From JACDDK01 sp038198445 (GTDB lineage Bacteria > Actinomycetota > Rubrobacteria > Rubrobacterales > Rubrobacteraceae), in NCBI GenBank assembly GCA_038198445.1, contig JBBPZZ010000115.1, forward strand, positions 1 to 47,201: a DNA stretch of 47,201 nucleotides. The letters run 5' to 3'. The notes beneath the pieces were generated by a model. It saw nothing but the letters and a program-made list of their open reading frames with translations. It was not told where the DNA came from and made no database searches. Positions 8,907-17,339 of the stretch are shown piece by piece; the stretch's first letter is position 1, and each line of letters opens with the position of its first letter. A program made the translations under genes and the position numbers.

Positions 8907-8942
8907 CGCCCGCACTATACCCTACCGGCCAAATTGTTGCAA
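8906..8942 (-). promoter_or_regulatory. Primary sigma promoter of the atp operon, probably leaderless
   Basis: On the minus strand a -35 box TTGCAA (8937-8942) and a -10 box TATAGT (8914-8919) are separated by 17 bp. The expected start point, about 7 nt past the -10 box, falls on the atpZ ATG at 8906. A perfect TTGACA (8955-8960) lies further upstream with a poor -10 candidate (AACAAT) 16 bp on, and could be a weaker second promoter. The rest of 8943-9154 shows no gene or clear structure. Confidence 0.6.
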
Positions 8943-9154
8943 TCGGTTTCAAGCTGTCAAACCCTCCGTGAGAGCGGCATCGGCCGCGGTCGAGAACGCT
9001 GTTTCATTCCGCAACATTTGCCCACCGCGTCACAAACCTCTGGACGTCTTCGGAAGGCCGCAAGCAAAGCCGTCCGAGGCGCGGATCGCCACCGTAGTCA
9101 GCACGTTGGAGAGGGTGTGGATCCAGACACTCTACGGGCCGGAGTCTTAGACGT

Positions 9155-9655
9155 TCATCCTTCGTTTGGGGTGAACTTAACCATGCTCAGTCCGCCCTCC
9201 GTGGCGAGTTCCATGGCAAGTGGATCAGGATATCCGCCTGCGTAGTGTACCTCTTCGATACCCGCGTTCATGATCATCTTTACACACATCAAGCACGGCT
9301 GATGGGTGCAGTAGATCGAAGCTCCCGTTACCGATACACCGTGGTAGGCAGCTTGAATGATCGCGTTCTGCTCCGCGTGCAACGTGCGCTGGCAGCTCTC
9401 GCGGCCGTCCACGATGCGGATGAGGCAACCCACATCCTCACAATGCGGTAGACCCGAAGGACTACCATTGTAGCCGGTAGTGAGGATGCGCTTGTTCCGC
9501 ACGATCACGGCTCCCACGGCGAGGCGCGGACAGGTCGAGCGGGTGGCGACTTCGTGGGCTATCCGCATGAAATATTCGTCCCACGACGGCCGGATACGCT
9601 TGAGCGCTTCGTGCTCGTTCGTGGTATCCGCCTCGGGGTTCCTAAAGGGTTCCAT
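9155..9655 (-). CDS. dCMP/cytidine deaminase family protein
   Basis: The protein is a zinc-dependent deoxycytidylate deaminase of the ComE operon protein 2/dCMP deaminase type, which converts dCMP to dUMP for thymidylate synthesis. The zinc motifs are visible as H93-A-E95 in TLHAEQNAI and C121-x-x-C124 in QPCLMC. I chose the ATG at 9655, not the upstream in-frame start at 9706, because it has GGGAG about 10 nt upstream and conserved sequence begins after it. That gives 166 residues and a 14-bp overlap with upp. The neighbours upp and glyA make a nucleotide and one-carbon cluster. Confidence 0.88.
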   Translation of the reverse strand: MEPFRNPEADTTNEHEALKRIRPSWDEYFMRIAHEVATRSTCPRLAVGAVIVRNKRILTTGYNGSPSGLPHCEDVGCLIRIVDGRESCQRTLHAEQNAIIQAAYHGVSVTGASIYCTHQPCLMCVKMIMNAGIEEVHYAGGYPDPLAMELATEGGLSMVKFTPNEG

Positions 9656-10289
9656 AGAGCCTGTCTCCCGCGTCGCCGAGGCCCGGCACGATGAACGCGT
9701 CGGCATTCAACTCAGGGTCGAGGGCGGCGGTATAGAAGTTGACGTCCGGATGCTCGGCGGTGACGCGCTCGACACCCGGCACGGCGGAGACGGCGTGGAG
9801 GCAGGAGATCCAGGTGGCCCCCTCCTCTTTTAGCTTCGTGAGCGTCGCCGAGAGGCTGCCGCCGGTCGCGAGCATCGGGTCGAGGACGAGGACCAGGTAC
9901 TCCTCCAGGTTGCGCGGCAGGTTAACGTAATACTCGACGGGTTGGGCCGTCTCCTCGTCGCGGAAGAGACCCATGAAGCCCACGGTCGCTTGCGGCAGCA
10001 AGGCCAGCGCTCCATCGAGCATCCCGAGGCCCGCGCGCAGGACGGGGACCAGGCAGACGGGACCGGAGATCTCCTCGACCTCCGTACCGGTCAGCGGAGT
10101 CCGTATACGGGTCCGGCGCGTCGGCATGTCGCGGGTAGCCTCGGCTACCATGATAAGGGAGAGTTCCTTCAACGCCTGCCGGAATTCCCGCGTCGGCGTC
10201 CGCTCGTCGCGCAGGACGGCAAGCTTGTGGCTACTCAGAGGCCCGTCGACGATGTGGAGGTTTTGGATCTCCGGCTTCGCCTCACTCAT
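9642..10289 (-). CDS. upp: Uracil phosphoribosyltransferase
   Basis: This enzyme makes UMP from uracil and PRPP (pyrimidine salvage). The PRPP-binding loop DPMLATGGS is at about residues 137-145, and the C-terminal uracil-binding segment IVPGLGDAGDRLYGT is present. The start chosen is the ATG at 10289, which overlaps the glyA stop in ATGAGTGA and gives 215 residues, close to the family norm of about 209. The longer frame to 10346 adds residues that only shadow glyA. Confidence 0.95.
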   Translation of the reverse strand: MSEAKPEIQNLHIVDGPLSSHKLAVLRDERTPTREFRQALKELSLIMVAEATRDMPTRRTRIRTPLTGTEVEEISGPVCLVPVLRAGLGMLDGALALLPQATVGFMGLFRDEETAQPVEYYVNLPRNLEEYLVLVLDPMLATGGSLSATLTKLKEEGATWISCLHAVSAVPGVERVTAEHPDVNFYTAALDPELNADAFIVPGLGDAGDRLYGTL

Positions 10290-11505
10290 AGAGCGGGTAG
10301 GCTTCCGTGAGAGCGGTGACCCGGTCGCGCAGGCCATCGGTTTCACCGCGGGCGGCCCTGACGATTATGTCGGAGATCTCCCGCATCTCGTCCTCGCCCA
10401 TGCCGCGGGTCGTCATGGCCGGGGTGCCGAGCCGGACGCCGCTCGTTACGGTCGGCGGCTCGGGGTCATTCGGCACCATGTTCTTGTTGCACGTAACGCC
10501 CACGGCCTCCAGCTTCTCCTCAAGCTCCTTACCGTTGGTGTCGGCCTCGCGCAGATCCACCAGGATGAGGTGGTTGTCCGTGCCGCCGGAGACGAGGTTC
10601 AGGCCGCCTTCGAGCAGACCCTCGGCCAGAGCCCGGCAGTTATCTACTATCTTTTGAGCATAGTCCTTGAACTCGGGCTGGAGGGCCTCGCCGAAAGCAA
10701 CGGCTTTACCGGCTATGGCGTGCATCAGGGGACCGCCCTGCATTCCGGGAAAGACGCGGCTGTTCACCTTCTTGGCGAACTCTTCGCGGCTGAGGATCAT
10801 GCCGCCACGGGCGCCGCGCAGCGTCTTGTGCGTGGTGGTCGTGACGATCTCGCAGTACGGGACCGGCGAGGGATGAACCCCGGTGGCGACGAGTCCGGCG
10901 ATGTGGGCCATGTCGGTCAGGAAAAACGCTCCAACTTCGTCCGCTATCTCGCGGAACTTCTCGAAGTCGATGATGCGCGGGTAGGCGCTGGCGCCCGCGA
11001 GGATCATACGCGGCTTCTCGCGCAGGGCGATGCCGCGCACCTGGTCGTAGTCGATGTAGCCATCGTCTCCGACGCCGTAGTGAGTAAAGTCGTAGGTACG
11101 TCCGCTGAAGTTGATCTTCATCCCGTGCGTGAGGTGTCCGCCGTGGGCCAGGTCCATCGAGAGGACTTTATCACCCGGATCTATGAGCGCGGCGTAGGCC
11201 GCCTCGTTCGCCTGGCTCCCGGAGTGAGGCTGTACGTTGGCGTGGTCCGCGCCGAAGATCTGCTTCGCCCGCTCGATGGCGAGTACCTCGACCTTGTCCA
11301 CCTGTTCGCATCCGCCGTAGTATCGCTTCCCCGGATAACCCTCGGCGTACTTGTTCGTCAGGACCGAGCCCTGCGCCGCAAGCACCGCCGGGGATGCGAA
11401 GTTCTCGCTGGCGATCAACTCTATGGTCGTCCGTTGGCGTTCGAGTTCGCCGTCGAGCGCGTCCTGGACCTCTGAATCAACGACTTCGGTGTACGGGCCT
11501 ATCAA
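10282..11505 (-). CDS. glyA: Serine hydroxymethyltransferase
   Basis: GlyA interconverts serine and glycine with tetrahydrofolate and is a main source of one-carbon units. The 407-residue protein has the family motifs IELIASENF near residue 29 and the PLP-binding lysine at residue 227 in TTTTHKTLRGARGG. The start is TTG at 11505 with a strong GGAGG 6 nt upstream. glyA-upp-atp order is conserved in Bacillus-type genomes. A promoter lies about 120 bp upstream, leaving a leader of roughly 105 nt. Confidence 0.96.
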   Translation of the reverse strand: MIGPYTEVVDSEVQDALDGELERQRTTIELIASENFASPAVLAAQGSVLTNKYAEGYPGKRYYGGCEQVDKVEVLAIERAKQIFGADHANVQPHSGSQANEAAYAALIDPGDKVLSMDLAHGGHLTHGMKINFSGRTYDFTHYGVGDDGYIDYDQVRGIALREKPRMILAGASAYPRIIDFEKFREIADEVGAFFLTDMAHIAGLVATGVHPSPVPYCEIVTTTTHKTLRGARGGMILSREEFAKKVNSRVFPGMQGGPLMHAIAGKAVAFGEALQPEFKDYAQKIVDNCRALAEGLLEGGLNLVSGGTDNHLILVDLREADTNGKELEEKLEAVGVTCNKNMVPNDPEPPTVTSGVRLGTPAMTTRGMGEDEMREISDIIVRAARGETDGLRDRVTALTEAYPLYE

Positions 11506-11618
11506 GGTCTACCTCCGCTTTGGGTTGGGGGTGGATTCGGCCGAAACAACTGGTGGTCGAGCGATCTTTCGGGGCTTCGTGATCCCCATTCCTCCCTGCC
11601 TGCCGTGCAACTAGGGAG

Positions 11619-11647
11619 AGTATAAACGTTGTGCTCGACCTCCTCAA
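11619..11647 (-). promoter_or_regulatory. glyA: Promoter upstream of glyA
   Basis: The minus strand reads TTGAGG (-35, 11642-11647), 17 bp, TATACT (-10, 11619-11624). Transcription would begin near 11612, leaving about 105 nt of leader before the glyA TTG. The leader holds a 27-codon frame (ATG at about 11588) whose stop overlaps the glyA ribosome site. I saw no glycine riboswitch core. Confidence 0.55.
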
Positions 11648-11672
11648 TCGGCATTCGTGAAGGTCGTCCCTC

Positions 11673-12257
11673 TCAAGACTCCAACTCCCTTGCCAGCAGG
11701 TCCAGCCGCTGCCCGGTAAGCTCCGCCGTGGCGCGTAAGAGTCGCACTCCGCCCCCGGAGAGGTCCACGACCGCCGAAGCCTCTCCGTTCCCCGGTTCTC
11801 CCGCCAGCGCAACGTCAACCCCGGCCGCCACCCGCTCATCCACCTCTTCGATAGCTCCGGGCGCGGGCTCGCCGGACAGGTTGGCGCTGGTCGCGTACAA
11901 CGTTCTGCCGTACGCGATGAGCAGGTCACGCACGAGCGGATGGTCCGGTACGCGCACGCCGACCGTCCCTCCACCGGCGCGGCCGAGCACGAGGGTTAGC
12001 GGACCGGGCCAGTACAGGTCGGCGAGCTTCCTTGCTAAGGGTGGGACTTCCTCAGCCAGCGCAAACGCTTCGTCCGCCGACGCGCAGAGCAGGGCCACGG
12101 GCTTCTCCGGGTCCCGGCCCTTTACCTCCCAGATCCCGTGAAGGCCGGAATCACCGGCGATGAGCCCCACTACCGTCTCGGTGGGGACCAGGGCTACTTT
12201 GCCGTCCCGCAAGGCCTGCGCGGCCTCTTTGGTGGAGACGAACTTCATTCTCCCCAT
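11673..12257 (-). CDS. Threonylcarbamoyl-AMP synthase (Sua5/YwlC/TsaC family)
   Basis: This enzyme makes threonylcarbamoyl-AMP from threonine, bicarbonate and ATP, the first step of the t6A37 modification of tRNAs reading ANN codons. The 194-residue single-domain protein has the family's PTETVVGL (here ALVPTETVVGLIAGDSG), KGRDPEKPVALL and WPGPLTLVL motifs. It lacks the extra C-terminal Sua5 domain. It overlaps prmC by 13 bp from the ATG at 12257, or by 4 bp (ATGA) from a second ATG at 12248. Neither has an ideal ribosome site, so the exact start is open. The prfA-prmC-sua5 order is conserved in Gram-positives. Confidence 0.92.
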   Translation of the reverse strand: MGRMKFVSTKEAAQALRDGKVALVPTETVVGLIAGDSGLHGIWEVKGRDPEKPVALLCASADEAFALAEEVPPLARKLADLYWPGPLTLVLGRAGGGTVGVRVPDHPLVRDLLIAYGRTLYATSANLSGEPAPGAIEEVDERVAAGVDVALAGEPGNGEASAVVDLSGGGVRLLRATAELTGQRLDLLARELES

Positions 12258-13105
12258 CGCAGCAGGACGGCGCGGGGAGTTTCAGCGAGGTCGTTGCGTA
12301 TACCGAGCGGGGTGAACCCTGCCCTTCGTCCGAGGTCCAGGACCGCCTCCGCGTGCGCGTCGCCGACTTCGAGTACCACGTCCGCGCTTTTAGATAACAG
12401 CGGCGGCGTCTCGGCGAAGATGCGCCGGTAGAATACGAGCGGGTCCGGGCCGCTGTAGAGGGCGGTGTCCGGGTCCCACTGCCGGACCTCCGGGGCCAAC
12501 CGGTGCACCTCGCCGGTAGCGACGTAAGGCGGGTTGGAGACCAACACGTCTACGCAGCCCACATCGTCCAGACCGGAAGTTACGTCGGCTTGGTGGAACC
12601 GAACCGTGGTCCGGTTCAGGTCGGAGTTGCGGCGGGCTATCTCCAGCGCGCCCTCGGAGATGTCGGTGGCGTGTACCTCGCAGAGCGGGCGCTCTTGGGC
12701 GATGGAGATGGCGATTGCTCCGGACCCTGTTCCGATGTCGAGGACCCGGCATCGACCGTTTCGACGGTCGATGGCCTCCAGCGCGGCGTCCACGACGCTT
12801 TCGGTGTCGGGACGGGGGATTAGAGTGTCTTCGTTCAGGTCCAACTTGAGGTTTCGGAAGTATGCGTAGCCGAGGATGCGCTGCACGGGTTCGCGGTCGA
12901 GGCGGCGGTGGATCCAGGCCTCGTATCGCCCCGCCTGCTCTCCGGTCAAGGGCTCCCGATACAGGGACAATTCGCTCCGGCCTATTCCAATCAGCTCGGA
13001 GAGCAAGACTTCGGCCGAAGCCGCGGGTTCGGGTACACCCGCGTCCGCTAGCTGCTTCGTAGCGATCAGCGCCGTCTCTCGGGCGCTTGAAGCGCCGGCT
13101 TGCAT
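12245..13105 (-). CDS. prmC: Release factor glutamine methyltransferase
   Basis: PrmC methylates the glutamine of the GGQ motif of release factors 1 and 2, with S-adenosylmethionine as donor. The SAM-binding motif DIGTGSGA is at about residues 123-130 and the catalytic NPPY motif at about 191-194. Length (286 residues) is normal. It follows prfA, its substrate gene, by 2 bp. Confidence 0.95.
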   Translation of the reverse strand: MQAGASSARETALIATKQLADAGVPEPAASAEVLLSELIGIGRSELSLYREPLTGEQAGRYEAWIHRRLDREPVQRILGYAYFRNLKLDLNEDTLIPRPDTESVVDAALEAIDRRNGRCRVLDIGTGSGAIAISIAQERPLCEVHATDISEGALEIARRNSDLNRTTVRFHQADVTSGLDDVGCVDVLVSNPPYVATGEVHRLAPEVRQWDPDTALYSGPDPLVFYRRIFAETPPLLSKSADVVLEVGDAHAEAVLDLGRRAGFTPLGIRNDLAETPRAVLLRWGE

Positions 13106-13107
13106 CT

Positions 13108-14202
13108 TTAGCTTGGGGTTCCTGCCGCTTCGGCGGCGAGACGATCGGCCCGCTCTTTGGCGGCGAGGGCCTGGGTGAACTCTTCCAGGTCGCCACCCAG
13201 CGTGGCTTCGAGGTTGTGGGAAGTAACGCCTACCCGGTGGTCGGTGATGCGGCCCTGCGGGAAGTTGTAGGTGCGGACCTTCGCCGAACGGTCGCCGGTC
13301 CCGACCTGCGCCTGACGCATGGCACCCTCCTGCTCGGCCCGCTCGCGCATCTCGCGTTCGAGGAGGCGGGAACGCAGTATCCGCATGGCCTGCTCCTTGT
13401 TCTGGAGCTGGCTCTTCTCGTTCTGGCAGGTCACTACGAGGCCGGTCGGCTTGTGCGTAATGCGGACCGCCGAGTCCGTGGTGTTCACGCTCTGGCCGCC
13501 GGGGCCGCTGGAACGGTACACGTCTATCTCCAGTTCGCCGGCGTTTATCTCCACCTCCACATCCTCGGCCTCCGGCAGGACGGCTACAGTCGCCGTCGAG
13601 GTGTGGATGCGGCCCTGGCTCTCGGTCTTCGGCACGCGCTGGACGCGATGCGTTCCGCCCTCGTGCTTGAAGATGGAGAAAGCCCTATCGCCTTCGATCT
13701 CGACGGCGACCTCCTTGTAGCCGCCGACCTCCGCCGGGCTCGAAGAGAGCGTGCGGTGCTTGAAGCCGAGGCGCTCGGCGTAGCGGGTGTACATTTCGAG
13801 CAGCTCGCCCGCGAAGAGCGCGGCCTCGTCGCCTCCCGTTCCGGCGCGGATCTCGATGATAACGTCCTTATCGTCGTTCGGGTCGCGGTCTATCAGCTCC
13901 GTCCGGATACGCTCGGACAAATCTTCGATCCGCTCCTCCGCGGACCGCGCCTCCTCCGTGTAGAACTCTCGCTCCTCCGCGTCTCCGGCGGTCGGGATCA
14001 ACTCACGCGCTTCGTCGGCCTCCTGGATCGAATCGAGAAGCTCCTGAGACATCTCCGCGCCGCGCTTCATGCGCGCGTGCTCTTTCGCCACCTCCCGGTA
14101 GCGGTTCTGGTCGGAGTAGATGTCCGGGTCCGAAAGCTCTTCGGTCAGCGACTTGTAACGGCCGAGGGTCTCCTCGGCCAGTTTTACTACCTGTGCGTCC
14201 AA
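13108..14202 (-). CDS. prfA: Peptide chain release factor 1
   Basis: RF1 ends translation at UAA and UAG. The GGQ motif is at residues 235-237 (SSGPGGQSVNTTDSAVRITH). The stop-codon recognition tripeptide reads P-K-T (about 191-193 in RVPKTESQGRIH), which fits the PxT of RF1 rather than the SPF of RF2. The 364-residue length is normal. The start is TTG at 14202, with GGTGA 6 nt upstream, directly after the stop of the previous gene. Confidence 0.95.
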   Translation of the reverse strand: MDAQVVKLAEETLGRYKSLTEELSDPDIYSDQNRYREVAKEHARMKRGAEMSQELLDSIQEADEARELIPTAGDAEEREFYTEEARSAEERIEDLSERIRTELIDRDPNDDKDVIIEIRAGTGGDEAALFAGELLEMYTRYAERLGFKHRTLSSSPAEVGGYKEVAVEIEGDRAFSIFKHEGGTHRVQRVPKTESQGRIHTSTATVAVLPEAEDVEVEINAGELEIDVYRSSGPGGQSVNTTDSAVRITHKPTGLVVTCQNEKSQLQNKEQAMRILRSRLLEREMRERAEQEGAMRQAQVGTGDRSAKVRTYNFPQGRITDHRVGVTSHNLEATLGGDLEEFTQALAAKERADRLAAEAAGTPS

Positions 14203-14203
14203 C

Positions 14204-15118
14204 TTAGATCACCAGCTTATTAGTGGCCTCGTTCGGCGCTATCTTGGCCTCTTCCTCCATCGAGAGCACCTTCTTGAGCGACGCCATCGCTACCTCGACC
14301 ATGTCGTCCGAAGGCTCCCGCGTCGTCAGCTTCTGAAGCTGCAGCCCCGGCCAGACGATGGCCCGCACGAGAGCGCTGTCCTGATGCCTCGCGCTCCACA
14401 TAATGAACTCGAAGGCGATCCCCGCCACGAGCGGAATCACGATCACCCGGCTCACGAGCATGTACACCCACCCCGTCACGCCGAGCAGACTGAACGCCAG
14501 AATAGAGAGCACCAGCACGTACAAAACGAAGCTCGTCCCGCATCGGACGTGGCTCGTATCCAGCTTGCGGGCGTTCTCCGGGACGAGTTCCTCGCCTCGT
14601 TCGTAGACCTTGATCGCCTTGTGCTCCGCGCCGTGATATCCGAAGAACCGCTTCACGTCGCGGCTGATCATCGTGATCCCGACGAGATATATCATGAAGA
14701 TACCGATCCGCAGGAACCCCTCGATGAGGTTGAAGAGGATCGGGTTCTCGATGCTGTTTCCGAGCAGCGCGCCGAGCCCTTTTGTACCGAGCACCGGAGC
14801 CACGAGGAAGAGTCCGAAACCGAGCACGAGCCCAAAGAGCAACGTACCGGCGATCTCCTTCTTAGAGAGGTCTTCCTCTTCCCCGAGCGCGATATTGGTC
14901 GAGAGTGTCAGCGCCTTCATACCGAGCCACAGCGTCTCCCCCATTGAAACGGCCCCGCGCACTATAGGTAACCGAAGGAGCTTGTTCTTCCGGGTCACCG
15001 AGCGGAACTGCTCCGCCCGGATATCCACGTCGCCCGAAGGCGTCTTGACCGCCATCCCCCAGAAGTTCGGGGAGCGCATCAGGACGCCTTCCATTATTGC
15101 CTGTCCGCCAACCCTCAT
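14204..15118 (-). CDS. DUF1385 family membrane protein (YqhQ-like)
   Basis: The 304-residue protein matches the DUF1385 family: N-terminal GGQAIMEGVLMRSP, several transmembrane helices in the middle, and the conserved stretch YHGAEHKAIKVYERGEEL near residues 160-175. Its function is not established. It sits between rpmE and prfA in a translation-linked cluster, a position also seen in other Gram-positives. Confidence 0.88.
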   Translation of the reverse strand: MRVGGQAIMEGVLMRSPNFWGMAVKTPSGDVDIRAEQFRSVTRKNKLLRLPIVRGAVSMGETLWLGMKALTLSTNIALGEEEDLSKKEIAGTLLFGLVLGFGLFLVAPVLGTKGLGALLGNSIENPILFNLIEGFLRIGIFMIYLVGITMISRDVKRFFGYHGAEHKAIKVYERGEELVPENARKLDTSHVRCGTSFVLYVLVLSILAFSLLGVTGWVYMLVSRVIVIPLVAGIAFEFIMWSARHQDSALVRAIVWPGLQLQKLTTREPSDDMVEVAMASLKKVLSMEEEAKIAPNEATNKLVI

Positions 15119-15127
15119 CGGCGAACC

Positions 15128-15343
15128 CTATTTGTTGTTCTGGCGCGACATCCGGTTACGGAACCGCTGCACCCGGCCACCGGTATCGACTATCCGCTGC
15201 TTGCCGGTGTAGAACGGGTGGCAATTGGAACAGATATCCACCGTGATGGCGTCCCCCGCCGTCGAACGGGTCTCGAACTCCGTGCCGCAACTCGTGCAGC
15301 GTACCAGCGTCTTCGTGTACTCGGGATGAATGTCGGTCTTCAT
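15128..15343 (-). CDS. rpmE: 50S ribosomal protein L31
   Basis: The 71-residue L31 carries four cysteines (16, 19, 38 and 41) in two CxxC pairs, so it is the zinc-binding (C+) form. ATG at 15343 is preceded by GGAGG. The 97-bp gap to rho holds AT-rich candidates for a -10 box (CTATAGA, GTATAAG) but no convincing -35. Confidence 0.95.
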   Translation of the reverse strand: MKTDIHPEYTKTLVRCTSCGTEFETRSTAGDAITVDICSNCHPFYTGKQRIVDTGGRVQRFRNRMSRQNNK

Positions 15344-15440
15344 CTAAAACCTCCGCTTCTTATACGTTTGTTTCTATAGTTTATTACCCCTGTAAAGGGA
15401 ACGGAGTCAGGCGTGAGCAACGCCCGCCTTCGCCGTCCGG

Positions 15441-16946
15441 CTAACCTCTAACCCGCTGCAACTCGCGCAGGAACTCGGCGTTCGTGCGGGTCTCTTTCAG
15501 TTTCTGGATCAGAAGTTCAATCTTCTGCCCGGAGTCGAGAGCGTTCAGGATGCTGCGGACCTGCCATACCCTCTGAGCTTCAGCGGCCTCCATCAGGAGC
15601 TCTTCCTTACGCGTGGAAGAGTCCTCGATGTTGATGGCCGGGTAGATCCTACGATTCGCCATCTTGCGGTCGAGCCTCAGCTCCATGTTACCGGTACCCT
15701 TGAACTCCTCGAAGATGACCTCGTCCATCCGGCTCCCGGTCTCTACCAGCGCGGTAGCCAGAATAGTCAACGACCCGCCGTTCTCGATGTTCCTGGCCGC
15801 CCCGAAGAACTTCTTCGGCGGATACAGCGCGGCGGAGTCGACACCACCCGACAGGATGCGCCCAGAGGCCGGGGCCGCGAGGTTGTAAGCCCTGGACAGC
15901 CGGGTTATCCCGTCAAGCAGGACCACGACGTCCTCACCGTCTTCCACCAGACGCTTTACGCGCTCCAGGACCAGCTCCGCGACGGCGATGTGGTTGTCGG
16001 CCGGCTGGTCGAACGTCGAGGCGACGACCTCGGCCTCGACCACGCTCCGCTCCCAATCCGTCACCTCTTCCGGGCGTTCGTCGGCGAGCACCACGAAGAG
16101 TTTAGTCTCCGGGTAGTTGGCGGCGATGGACTGGGCGATCTGTTTTAGGATCGTCGTCTTGCCGGCCTTCGGCGGCGAGACGACCATGCCCCGCTGACCC
16201 TTCCCGATCGGCGCGACGAGGTCTATGACCCTGGGGGCGATGTCGTTTGGCTTCCACTCCAGACGCAACCGCTCCTCTGGATAGAGCGGCGTCAGGTCAT
16301 CGAAGTTGGGACGCCGGCGGCCCTTCTGCGGCTCCTGGCCGTTTACAGCCTCAATGCGGACCAGAGCCGGGTACTTCTCGCCTTCGCGGGCCGGACGGAT
16401 CTGCCCGTCGACGAGGTCGCCGCGGCGCAGGTTGAAGCGTTTTATCTGAGAGGTCGAGACATAGACGTCGCCCTTGCTCTGGCTGTATCCGCCCGTCCGC
16501 AAGAACCCAAACCCATCCGGCAGCACGTCGAGGATGCCGCTCTGAGATAGAGACTCGCCCCCCTTGTCGCCCCTCTGGCCGTCACGCTCCGGGCGGCGAT
16601 CCTGCCGCTGGCGCTGCTCCTGCCTGTGGTCCTTGCGCCGCTGCTCCGGCGCGTCGGTAGCCTCGACAGTAACTTCCTTAGCGCCGTTTGCCGCCTCCGG
16701 GGCGGGCGCCTCCGTGCTTCCGTTGGTTCCGTTCGTCTGCGGAGGCGTGGGCGCTTCGGCAACCTCGGGCGGCGGGCTCGCATCCTGAGGCCGATTCTGA
16801 GCCCCAGCCTGTTCGGTGGCGACCTCATAGATCATCTGGGCCAACTCCGGCTTACGATACTTGCGGTATTGCTCGATGCCGAGTTGCGAAGCGATCTGAT
16901 GCAGGTCGCTCAGGCGCTTGCGCTCAAGGGTTGCTAGTTCGGTCAT
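15441..16946 (-). CDS. rho: Transcription termination factor Rho
   Basis: Rho is the hexameric RNA helicase that ends transcription. The 501-residue protein has an N-terminal Rho domain (about 1-45), a low-complexity insert (about 46-133) rich in Pro, Glu, Arg and Gln, the RNA-binding cold-shock-like domain (SGILDVLPDGFGFLR) and the ATPase domain with P-loop PPKAGKTT at about 258-265. Such inserts are typical of high-GC Gram-positive Rho proteins. ATG at 16946 has AGGAGAGG upstream. The long leader ahead of the gene suggests autoregulation, which is known for rho elsewhere. Confidence 0.95.
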   Translation of the reverse strand: MTELATLERKRLSDLHQIASQLGIEQYRKYRKPELAQMIYEVATEQAGAQNRPQDASPPPEVAEAPTPPQTNGTNGSTEAPAPEAANGAKEVTVEATDAPEQRRKDHRQEQRQRQDRRPERDGQRGDKGGESLSQSGILDVLPDGFGFLRTGGYSQSKGDVYVSTSQIKRFNLRRGDLVDGQIRPAREGEKYPALVRIEAVNGQEPQKGRRRPNFDDLTPLYPEERLRLEWKPNDIAPRVIDLVAPIGKGQRGMVVSPPKAGKTTILKQIAQSIAANYPETKLFVVLADERPEEVTDWERSVVEAEVVASTFDQPADNHIAVAELVLERVKRLVEDGEDVVVLLDGITRLSRAYNLAAPASGRILSGGVDSAALYPPKKFFGAARNIENGGSLTILATALVETGSRMDEVIFEEFKGTGNMELRLDRKMANRRIYPAINIEDSSTRKEELLMEAAEAQRVWQVRSILNALDSGQKIELLIQKLKETRTNAEFLRELQRVRG

Positions 16947-17339
16947 ATTCTTCTACCTCTCCTGGTTTGTGATACGGAAGTGTCGTTCATCGCGTCTTTG
17001 CGTCTCAAAGGATTACTGCGTGTATGCTAGTGTTGGAAGCCTCTTTGCCCGGCGTCGGGCTCCAGGGCATGGGTTGCGTCTTTCAATCTTACTATACACG
17101 ACTCGGAGTTGGACAACCATCGCGCGAACCTCGCAACCCCGCCGGACGCAATGCGGCTCTTGAAAGAGCTAATAGACGATCACCCAACCTCTCCTTGCCC
17201 ACCGCGTGCCAGGGTATGGCAAAAACGGTCTTCTCAAGCGAGTTTCTCATCGGAGTAGCGCGGTAAGGTCTCCACGATCAGCGCGGAAACTGCGCTTCGT
17301 ACTGGTTATTATACATCAGACAGGCCGTTAAACCACGTT
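16947..17339 (-). promoter_or_regulatory. rho: Non-coding region and putative long rho leader
   Basis: This 393-bp gap holds no convincing gene. On the minus strand there is a perfect TATAAT (17308-17313) just past the upstream gene's stop, with a poor -35, and a second -10 candidate TATAGT near 17090-17095. A GC hairpin (stem GCCCG/CGGGC, 17047-17060) lies between them and the rho start. If the distal box is used, the leader would be about 350 nt. I saw no tRNA or known riboswitch. Confidence 0.35.

Noticed and set aside
11506..11618. Glycine riboswitch ahead of glyA
   Set aside because: No conserved glycine-aptamer core or terminator seen by eye.
13087..14223. 378-codon plus-strand frame opposite prfA
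   Set aside because: Shadow; prfA on the other strand has all RF1 motifs.
16947..17339. tRNA or other RNA gene in the rho upstream gap
   Set aside because: No cloverleaf arms or GTTCRANYC T-loop found.
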